24,235 nucleotides of DNA from Zygnema cylindricum (taxonomy: Eukaryota > Streptophyta > Zygnematophyceae > Zygnematales > Zygnemataceae). The notes beneath the pieces are model-generated. The model was given only the letters and a program-made list of their open reading frames with translations, did not search any database and was not told the origin of the DNA. A program made the translations under genes and the position numbers. Positions 16,680-24,235 of the stretch are shown piece by piece (position 1 is the stretch's first letter; each line of letters begins with the position of its first letter). Location of the stretch: positions 1-24,235 of the forward strand of contig JBBHKE010000306.1 in assembly GCA_037447655.1 (NCBI GenBank), written 5' to 3'.

Positions 16680-17189
16680 AAAACGAGCATGGAAATCCCA
16701 AAGTTGTGTTTACTGTTTAGCCCTTCTTTAGGCTCTTCTTCGCCCTTTTCTTTCGAGGAGGCGCGCCGCCCTTTCCGGATTCCCTACGGAGCCAGTGCTA
16801 AAATTTAAGGCGCCCACGTCGTACATGTACAAATCGTACTTCCGTACCCAGCTCCCTTTCGCCCTTTCCTAGCTCCATACGGAGCTAAATCCAAAATCTG
16901 AAGCCCTGTTGACCGATCAATAGTCAACGAAGACTTTTCGCACATGTGGTCGGATCCTGTTAAGTGTTAACTATCTAAAACACGTAATGCACACTTTCTC
17001 AAAATCTACGCCGTCCGTTCGTGGCTCCCTAAATAACCGTACACAGAATCTGACCCTTCCAAAGTCCAAACGGAGTAACGGACGACCGACCAGCCATACG
17101 CATTTCGTACACGTATATGTACGTTTACGAATATTTCCCCCTAATAAAGAAGTCTCCTGTAATCCACGTTTCTTCCTGAGCTATGGGAA
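16680..17189 (+). promoter_or_regulatory. Upstream region of the RWP-RK gene
   Basis: This is the least AT-rich intergenic stretch in the window and lies immediately before the RWP-RK start. It contains two imperfect ~97-bp-spaced direct repeats (around 16755-16810 and 16852-16907) sharing CGCCCTTTCC, TACGGAGC and a TAAA-rich segment. Further CCGTAC/TACGG motifs lie at 16642, 16836 and 17037. GTTGAC (16908-16913) and GTCAAC (16923-16928) form an inverted repeat around CGATCAATA, giving two opposed TTGAC cores as in W-boxes. Regulatory roles are inferred from position. Confidence 0.4.
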
Positions 17190-20100
17190 ATGGAACATTG
17201 TAAGCTGGAGCTTCTACTGTCGGACGGTGCAGATGCCTACTCTCCCTCTCTCTCCCCATTCGCCAAAGATTCCGGATTTTCCGCGACTTATTTTTCCGTT
17301 TCTGCATCTGCTGTACCCGGATTCCAAACCTATTCCGAACCTAAAGATTCCGGATTCCCGTCTTCTTTTTCCGTTTCTACATCTTCTGTACCTAGTTTAC
17401 AAACCTATTCCGAACCTAAAGACTCCGGGTTCTCCTCAGCTTACTTTACTGTTTCCGCGTCTGCTGAACCTGGCTTCCAAACCTATTCCGAACCTAAAGA
17501 TTCTGCATTTCCCTCTCATTTCTTTTCCTTGTCTGCTGTACCTAGTTTCCAAACCTATTCCGAACCTGATTTGCTTGAGTTTTTTCTGCCGAAGCTGAGC
17601 CCTGGCAGCTGTCAGTGGAATCAACAAGACATTTCTTTCCTGGATGATTATGTTTCCGAGCTCAGAGATGATTTGCCAGCCATGGAATCACAAGGAGAAG
17701 AAAAAGAAGAAGAAGCAGAAGCAGAAGAAGATGATAAAATTAACGTTTGTAATGATTATAAAGATTATACGGATTATAAAGATTATACGGATTATAAAGA
17801 TTATAAAGATTATAAAGATTATAAAAATCATGAAGATTGTAAAGATTGTTGCCAAGATCATAAAGATTGTAAAGATTGCAAAGTTTGCAAAGATTATATA
17901 GGATATAAAGATCATGTAGACAATAAGGAAAAAGACGAAAAGCAAGGCAGCCATGGATTGCACACAGGGATGCCTCATCTTTTGGTCGATAACCTAATGG
18001 AGGTTGTCAGTCATGGTTTGGAAGACAACCGAGAAAAAGCTTCAGTGGATTTTATGCAATCCATGGTTTCCTTGGTATCCATGGCCATAAAACATGAAGA
18101 ATATGAAGAATACGACGAGGAAGGACAAGGAGGAGGAGATGGAGAAGGGGAGAGAATGGACTGCCATGAATTGCATCCTCTTTTCCTTGACTTTCTCGCT
18201 GACAATGAAATGCAAAATGCCGTTTCTGTTTTGGAAGAGGAAGGGAAGAAAGAAGAAAGGAAAAGATTTGAATCCATGGATGCCTTTGAGTTCATGGAAA
18301 CTTTTGCATCAGTGGATTCAAAAATGGCGTCCATAAAGTCTACTGTTTGTATGGAAGAAGATGGAAAGAGGAACGAAGACGGAAAATCAAAAATGTTTAC
18401 GGACCTTTTCGAAACCATGGGAACTACTGCGTCAACAATGACGACGGAAACACTAAATTCCATGAAATCTATGGCTTCGTTTGAGAAGGGAAAAAACAAT
18501 TCAAATAATGATTTTTATTTGGATTCTATAGTATCCATGAATGGCAAATCGATTCCTGGATCTTTGTCAATTACAGTTCCGTATCCTCCTACACTTAATA
18601 ATGTGGCGATTATCCATTCTCTCGCTCCAATTTCCAGTCAAAATCCTGCTTCCGACAGAAAAAATTTCAAAGACTTTAACGGCGACGTGGAGGAGGAGGA
18701 GGACGAGGTTTGGAAACCTCAGCAGTCTTCTACACCCGAATTAGTGTGGAATAAGCCATGGATTCCGTACAAGACAGAGACGCCACAGAATGTAAAGCGT
18801 CCAATGAAGGACAGCTCTCTTCTTGCTTGGATCAAAAAGTTTGAGGAAGGAGGACCGGTTGTGAATCAAGATGGGAAAATGGCAATTGTTTGCAGCAAAT
18901 GTGAAGTTTTACGGCGCGTTATTCATTCGAATGGTGAGTTTTTTGACTACTTTCTGAATGAATGGTGAGTTTTTCTAACTTTTTCTGAATAAATTGAGAG
19001 TGTTTTGACTTTTTTCTGAATAAATGGAGAGTGTTTTGACTTTTTTCTGGATTGAGTAGTGAAAGTTTTTGCCTTTTTATGAGCAAATGGTGAGTTTTTG
19101 GACTTAATCTCTGAATGAATGGTTGGTTTTTAAACTATTTTCTGAATAAATGGTAAGTTTTTTGCCTTTTTTCTGAAACGAATGGTGATTTTTTTTACGT
19201 TTTTCTGAACGTGGTGAGTTTCTTGACTTTTTCTAAACTGTAATTCGAGCGTTAGTTAATAACCTGGTTAAGGACTCCAAATTGTGTGGACGAAAAAAAG
19301 CATTTGATCAATGCATTCGTAAGTCCATCACTGGTACAGCTGAAATCTTTTTTCTGGGGAAATGATTAGTTGTTGTCATCAATTTTGGTCACGATTTATA
19401 AGGGTTCTCGACAGAGATGAAATGTCATTAAGGCTCTTTTGGATTCATTTTTGGAATGTGTTATTTTTGGTATTTTTATGATTCGAGTCACACCTGAATT
19501 TATCTGCCCCCTGCGTAGAATGCATAGAATACTGTGGACCAGTATTTAATTATGCTTCTGAGATTTAACAAGTTTTACATTATTGGTTGTGGACACTTTA
19601 TTTTCTGTTAGTGTGGACAAAACCACATCCTGGTGGATGAAAAAATGCGTCAAAAAATGATATTTTCATAAGAGCTCTTGGTAAACAGTAAAAGATAAAT
19701 GATATAAGAAAACATGATATACCGTACATAATGCTCATTGAATGAATTGACCGTGATTTTTCACTGAGAAGGCATCAATTGGAGGCTATTTTACCTTCCT
19801 TTCTCTGTTCAATTTTGAAAACTCTAAACAACTGAGGGTATCTTACCATTTTGCAGGAGTGCACGATACAAAATTAGAGTTCCATTTCGGCAGATTAAGG
19901 GGACACCACGCTGTCCTTCACACCCGAAAAAGTTGTGATAGTGGCTGCCTCGCAGTTTTAGAACAACAAGTGGAAGAGTGAGAAGTCACACTATGTACAA
20001 ATTTAGATTATCTCTTCTTAAGTTGGTTCTTCATGTATTTGCAAAATGTGCGTATTTCTTTCTAATTCTCTTGTCATTGATTTCCAGAAACACCCGACAA

Positions 20101-22216
20101 AGCCGAGGATTAACTTACAGTTTTTCCACTTTTTTTTGTCTTTTGCATCTCTCTCTCCCTCACTCTCTCCCCCCCCTCTCCCTCCCCCCTCTCCCTCCCG
20201 CCCCCCTCTCTCTCCCTCTCTCCCCCTCTGTCTCTCCCTCTTCCTCTCCCTCTCTCTCCCTCTCTCTCTCCTCCCCCTCTCTCCTCCCTCTCCCTCTCTC
20301 TCTCTCTCTGCAGAATGCCAGCTGGCAGTGCAGAATTAAGCATCACACAGTTTCTCATGCGGTACAATTTATTACGACAAACAGAATCTTTTGTCCTTTG
20401 TTACGACTCTTGTGCATCGAATCTGGACGAATTTGGTCAACCATATTCGTCTCCTTCTATGGAAAAAGGAACAGGAATCAGTATTTTGCAAAAATGCCTT
20501 CAACCCTTTTTTAATGACAACATTTGTGGTCGTCCCGGAACTTGTACTAGTACCGGACAATCCTACATTTTGTCAGGTATTCCATTTTTTATTTTTTTCC
20601 TTTTTCTTTCGTGAGCTTCATTTTTGTCTGTTATGTACATATTCGCATGTCACAATTTTACAATTTCACATAACAATTTTTTCGGGTTTCTAGGGTTTTT
20701 TTAGTTTTTAAGTTTTTTACAATTTCACAATTTTACAATTTCAAAATTTTCAAATCTCACAGTTTGACGATTTTACAATTCTACATTTTTTTACAAATTT
20801 CATGCATTCACACAAATTCGAAGTTTTACAATTTCATAGAATTTCACAACTTCACATTTTTAAACAATTTTATTTTTTCAGATTTCCTTGTCCCACAATT
20901 TTAGAATTTCACAATATAGTAATTGAAAATTTCAAAATTCCACAATTTCACTGATTTTCAAAATTTTAAATTTTCAATCATTTACAATTTCACAATTCCA
21001 AAATTTCATGTTTTTGAATATTCACACAATAACACAGTCCCACAATTTTAGAACCATTTTTTTATTCAATTTAACCTCAAAACCTTTTTTTTTCTTGTTA
21101 AAACAGGAGCTAATCCTACGACAGAATTTTCAAGCAAAACCACAATTTATAATTCCGAAATTTCCGATATTCAAAGAAGAGAAAGTTTTGACAGTATTAA
21201 AACGATTCCAATTTTACAAAATTCGGGAAATAAACCACAGAAAACTATCGCGGCCGAACAGGTATTTATACCCTTTTTTTTTCCCATATATATATAGATA
21301 TCTATATATATATATATATATATATATCTATATAGATAGATATCTATATATGTATGTATGTATATGTATAAAGTCTGGAAGATGAAATGCGTGGAAAAAC
21401 TATTGCGGTCGGACACGTATTATAGCCAATTTGGGTTTTTTTACTTAAATGTTGTCAAAAGAAGAATTGACTGTACTTTCACATGTTTCCTTCTTTTTTT
21501 CTTTTCCCTTTTTTTGGTTTTTTTATCAGCGAGAGAGAACGAGTAAGCTTCGAGTGGAGGATTTGGCCCAACATTTCCATCTGCCCATAAATTTGGCGGC
21601 AAAGGCTCTCGGAATTTGTCCGACGGTTTTGAAAAAAATTTGTCGGAGGAATAATATGAGGCGATGGCCTCATCGAAAAGTGAGAAAAATAAAAAAACAC
21701 TACAAAATCGCTATAAAATCACTATAAAATCTCTCTGAAATCACTTATTATCAATTATGTGGAATTAGAGTAAAAACACTTTTGAAAAAAAAATGTCGGA
21801 GGCAAAATTAAACTTTCACATCTATTTTCACAAGACTTTTACCAAAATCTTTACACGTAATTTGACAAAACGCAAAAATGCAGAAATCTTTCACAAAAAT
21901 TACTCACAAAATTCAAAGTAATTTCAAAACTTTGTAAAAATATGCAACGATGGCATCACCCAAATCAAAAAATAATCATAAAAGAATAAAAGTAAAAAAA
22001 AAACACACTCACGAAAAAAAACTAATTGGAAAGAAATTAAATTATTAATTCATATGAAACTTTCTACAGATAAAAAGTATCGAAAGAATTATTTCGACTT
22101 TAGAACAAACACTTTTGGAGGGAGTTTCTTCCGGAGAAGATTCGATTCGGGCAGAAATAAAACAATTGAAAAAAGAAAAAGAAAATTTATGTGCCGGAAT
22201 TCTTGGGGATTTGTAG
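17190..22216 (+). CDS. RWP-RK domain transcription factor (6 exons, 859 aa)
   Basis: RWP-RK proteins are nuclear DNA-binding regulators, known in plants and algae for nitrogen responses and gamete or mating-type programmes. The exons are 17190-18933, 19857-19977, 20314-20576, 21107-21261, 21530-21679 and 22070-22216; phases 1, 2, 1, 0, 0 all join. Residues ~26-127 are four ~25-aa repeats ending QTYSEP. Residues ~189-235 are DYK/DCK repeats. An acidic Met/Ser-rich region follows. At the exon 1/2 junction, CSKCEVLRRVIHSNG (568-582) followed by TKLEFHFGRLRGHHAVL matches a region found upstream of the domain in other RWP-RK proteins. Exon 5 (762-811) is the domain: LAQHFHLPINLAAKALGICP, TVLKKICRRNNMRRWPHRK. 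Exon 6 continues IKSIERIISTLEQ as a predicted coiled coil, ending at TAG. An in-frame TAA precedes ATG 17190, which has a purine at -3 and G at +4. The order resembles RKD-type proteins more than NLPs, as no PB1 domain follows. Confidence 0.94.
17265..17570 (+). repeat. Four in-frame ~75-78-bp coding repeats
   Basis: AAAGAYTCYG starts units at about 17265, 17343, 17418 and 17496 (spacing 78, 75 and 78). Each encodes KDSGF..., a Ser/Val-rich middle and a QTYSEP end. Both synonymous and replacement differences are present, so the expansion is not very recent. Confidence 0.9.
17752..17895 (+). repeat. In-frame 9-bp GATTATAAA array encoding DYK repeats
   Basis: GATTATAAA and GATTATACG units repeat in frame and grade into GATTGTAAA (DCK) units. 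The encoded stretch alternates Asp, Tyr or Cys, and Lys and contains several Cys residues (for example HEDCKDCCQDHKDCKDCK). Metal binding is conceivable but only inferred. Confidence 0.85.
18926..19240 (+). repeat. Minisatellite built from the exon 1 splice donor (10 units, 30-33 bp)
   Basis: The exon 1 end and intron 1 start (GAATG, then GTGAGTTTTTTGAC, then TTTCTGAA) are repeated about ten times into intron 1. Perfect donor hexamers occur at 18934 (the phase-correct one), 18965 (GTGAGT), 19090 (GTGAGT), 19153 (GTAAGT) and 19214 (GTGAGT). Other units have decayed hexamers. The real junction is unit 1. Using the donor at 18965 would add 31 nt and shift the frame. Confidence 0.85.
19241..19856 (+). 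other. Remainder of RWP-RK intron 1
   Basis: This is unique-looking AT-rich intron sequence with no supportable internal gene. It ends in the acceptor CATTTTGCAG. Confidence 0.6.
20149..20310 (+). repeat. CT-rich tract in RWP-RK intron 2
   Basis: Intron 2 (19978-20313) has a long CTCTCCC tract running directly into the CTGCAG acceptor, so it doubles as an extended polypyrimidine tract. Leu/Ser/Pro-rich frames across it are artefacts. Confidence 0.8.
20645..21050 (+). repeat. Degenerate ACAATTTCAC/ACAATTTTAC array in RWP-RK intron 3
   Basis: Most of intron 3 (20577-21106) consists of imperfect ~8-10-bp units such as ACAATTTCAC and ACAATTTTAC, with drifting phase. No coding content is apparent. 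Confidence 0.75.
21290..21370. repeat. TA/TATAGA microsatellite in RWP-RK intron 4
   Basis: Alternating TATA runs with ATAGATATCTAT palindromes and a GTAT tail lie 25 bp after the exon 4 donor. The tract is highly self-complementary. Confidence 0.85.
21395..21421 (+). repeat. Decayed copy of exon 4 3' end in intron 4
   Basis: AAAACTATTGCGGTCGGACA followed by CGTATT resembles the exon 4 end and donor, AAAACTATCGCGGCCGAACA followed by GGTATT (21241-21266). About four positions differ over 26 bp, three of them transitions. The donor GG|GT context is changed in the copy. Confidence 0.55.
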
Positions 22217-22380
22217 GAATTTTTTTTTTTTTGGGGGGAATACAACGGGTTTTGGGGAATTAATGGGTTTTTGGGAAAATAAATGGATTTTCGGGAAAAT
22301 AAATGGGTCTCTGGGAAATAAATGGGTCTTTGGGAGTTAAGTGGGTTTTGGGTCTTTAGTGGGTTTTAAGAAGATGAATT
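22217..22380 (+). repeat. Degenerate AAATAAATGGGTTTTTGGG array in RWP-RK 3' flank
   Basis: Directly after the TAG stop, ~19-bp units of TGGGTTTTTGGGAAAATAAA type repeat about seven times. AATAAA motifs inside the units (for example 22278 and 22298) could serve as poly(A) signals, and repeating them could give several 3' ends. Confidence 0.6.
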
Positions 22381-23611
22381 GAAAAAGAAAATGGGAGGTT
22401 TGCTCAAAGTTAACTCAAAATTAAAATTATCTTCGAGATTTTGTAAAAATGAGAAAATTGTAAAGTTAGAATGTTTTATAAATTTTGTTAGGACTGAAAA
22501 GGAAGAGGAACTCTTATTTTTTTCCAGTTTGAGTTGATAAAGTAGATATTTAGTGTTATTTTCCCGCCTTTTTTTTTTAAGTTAATTTGTCGCCTATTTT
22601 GGGTCAATGCCCTAAAAATAAATTGATGTCAAATAAACGTAGAAATACTTGTAGCAATAAAGTCAAAGTAAATTGAAAATTTTATTTTCTTCTTTAGTCA
22701 GGACTTCAAAATAAATTTAGGATTAAAATTAAACTGACCGTTGTGATGTTTCGCATGTAACATTTAGGTTGAATGTGTCGGTTAAACTAAAATCGAAGAC
22801 AAATTAATGTCGTATTTTGATTTACATTGAAGAATTGTGTCCTAATGTTCAGGGTAAATCATACTATTATAGTGAAAACTGTACTTAAATTTACCCGAAA
22901 AAAACCTGTACAAATTGTACGATTTACCCTCAAAACGAGAGCAAAACATTGTCAGTATAATCACCCTATCCGTTTGTATTTTCTTATTATGCCAGTTTCT
23001 TTTTTTTTTAATTGGATTATAGTTTTTTAGGATTTCAGTCCACTTAGTTAAAAAAATAAGCATTTGTATCATTAGTTTGTTTAGTATCTAATTTTGTACT
23101 TAGTTTGGATTTTGTCTCCACCTAGTGAAAAAGATAGGCTTGAAAAGCAGATCCACATTTTTTTCTTGTTTTTTTTTTTTTTCGAGAACTTGAGAACTTG
23201 GATCGAGAAAAGATGTGTAAATAATGTGTACAAAATGTGTATAAGATGTGTGAAAGATGTGTAAAATAAAAAGGATTAAGATTGTAATTAACAGAGAAAC
23301 GAAGAATCGTGATTGCTATACCTTTACCTTTGTGTATATAATTTTCATATAGCCTTATTTTGTTTTTTGTCTCACGTGTATAACTAAGTTGTACATTTTT
23401 TTTCGGGTCATTTGTGGATGGCTTAAAATAAGCAATCTGTACAATGTGTTTTATCTTCTTTTGGGTGGTGTTTTTGTCTCGTGTGCAAAACCATTCAACG
23501 CTAATGCATCAAACATGTTGAGGCACATTAAATGTTTTTTTGTCAAAAAAAGATAACGAGGTGGGAGAGGGGAGAGGGGCATTGAGAAACGGGGTGAGAG
23601 AGAAGGACTTT
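22381..23611. other. Intergenic stretch with one short inverted-repeat element
   Basis: No gene is supportable. AGGGTAAATC (22851-22860) and GATTTACCCT (22921-22930) form a perfect 10-bp inverted repeat bounding 80 bp, possibly a small MITE or a hairpin. The rest is AT-rich, with short runs such as a GTGTAAAATGTGTA-like cluster at 23212-23265. Confidence 0.45.
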
Positions 23612-23855
23612 GCAAACGATATCTCATGCAGAAATACTTCATGCAGGCGATATCTCATGGAGGTGATATCTCATGCAAACGATATCTCATGTAGGCGATT
23701 TGCTGCAAATAGTTTCTCATGCAGACGTCATGCTAGCGGTCTTTCTTTTAGGCGATATCTCATGCAAACTATACCACCTGCAACCAATATCTCCAGGCGA
23801 TGTTTTATGCAATCCACATCTCATGCAGGCAAAATCTCATTCAGGCAATATCTCG
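23612..23855 (+). repeat. Degenerate GCGATATCTCATGCA array
   Basis: About a dozen imperfect ~15-21-bp units centred on GATATCTCATGCA, separated by variable GGCR or AAAC spacers. The 139-codon frame across it (23540-23959, rich in Ser, Arg and Cys) follows the repeat and is not called as a gene. The units are too irregular and the spacers too short for a CRISPR array. Confidence 0.75.
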
Positions 23856-24235
23856 GTGATACCACCACTTTTCGGTCTTTTTCAGCAGTGTTTCTCATGA
23901 TTCATATCCACTTCAAAGATTACAAATTTACAACTTTAAGCAAACTAGCAATCCCTTAGCTTTGCAAAATTCACTTCCCGTCCTCCCCACACCTAAAAAA
24001 CCCTGAAAAACCCTAAAATCCCTAAAAAACCGCACCTCTAGTGCTTGGATCTCGTACCCTCAGACTTGTACGGCAACCCATACCCATGGTTTACCCTATA
24101 TTTACCCTAGACAATAAACTAATCGAATTTCCAATTTATCGACCTATTAGAGGTTTTCAAAGGGAGTGACCACCATTTATCACACCCTAAAAGATGTATG
24201 CACACATATATAGAGAGAGAGAGAGAGAGAGAGAG
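23856..24235. other. 3' end of window: no gene; terminal (GA)n tract
   Basis: No supportable gene. A short AAACCCTGAAAAACCCTAAA-like stretch (23997-24032) is weakly telomere-like. The window ends inside a GA dinucleotide tract starting at 24212. Confidence 0.6.

Noticed and set aside
23612-23855. CRISPR-like appearance of repeated units
   Set aside because: Units are degenerate, spacers are a few bases long, and the genome is eukaryotic.
23540-23959. 139-codon Ser/Arg/Cys-rich frame
   Set aside because: The frame follows the GATATCTCATGCA array. Two overlapping frames are equally open, as expected for repeats.
23997-24032. Plant-type telomere-like CCCTAAA motifs
   Set aside because: Only three or four imperfect units with variable A-runs; not enough for a telomere or an interstitial telomere array.

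Overview
This is nuclear DNA from a eukaryote. It is AT-rich and carries three multi-exon genes, all with GT-AG introns and standard stop codons, set among simple-sequence tracts, minisatellites and short inverted-repeat elements. The three genes recognised by their protein families are MED10 (a Mediator subunit), a SOUL/HBP haem-binding protein and an RWP-RK transcription factor. RWP-RK proteins are typical of green algae and plants but also occur in some other protists, so an alga or plant-like protist is likely; the species cannot be named. No bacterial operon, tRNA, rRNA or CRISPR array was seen.

Layout. Positions 1-3650 hold no gene I can support. They contain copies of a ~205-bp inverted-terminal-repeat (MITE-like) element, GTAC-rich sequence and poly-T tracts. 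Positions 3651-6147 form one very large imperfect palindrome: two ~1.15-kb arms around a ~190-bp loop. The arms carry diverged copies of the same unidentified coding-like sequence, pointing outward. Positions 6137-6310 are a short tandem array.

MED10 lies on the + strand (6608-10460, 5 exons, 168 aa). Its introns hold a TTCAATTCAG-type array, CT tracts and a long (CCCCCT)n tract. Positions 10461-12631 are intergenic, with AT-rich DNA and low-complexity repeats. The SOUL gene lies on the - strand (15147-12914, 3 exons, 218 aa), tail-to-tail with MED10. A 210-bp tandem duplication has copied its last ~45 codons just downstream. Its first intron alternates between CT-rich and GA-rich blocks.

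Upstream of SOUL, at 15267-15295, three GTACGG motifs are spaced exactly 10 bp apart. On the SOUL sense strand two of them read TCCGTACAA, which matches the plant SBP-box consensus. A divergent 56-codon candidate gene (15516-15717) and two more MITE-like copies follow. The RWP-RK gene lies on the + strand (17190-22216, 6 exons, 859 aa). It has a repeat-rich acidic N-terminal half, a conserved Cys/His-containing RWP-RK-associated region, the RWP-RK domain encoded by exon 5, and a coiled-coil tail in exon 6. Positions 22217-24235 are 3' flank with two more tandem arrays.

The three genes act in different processes (transcription machinery, haem binding, transcriptional regulation) and show no operon-like link. 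The most distinctive features are sequence-level: the 2.5-kb palindrome with coding remnants, and repeated duplication of exon ends together with their splice donors. The latter includes a 10-unit minisatellite built from the 5' splice site of RWP-RK intron 1. All exon structures were assembled by eye from reading phase, splice signals and protein-family continuity; no transcript data were available.
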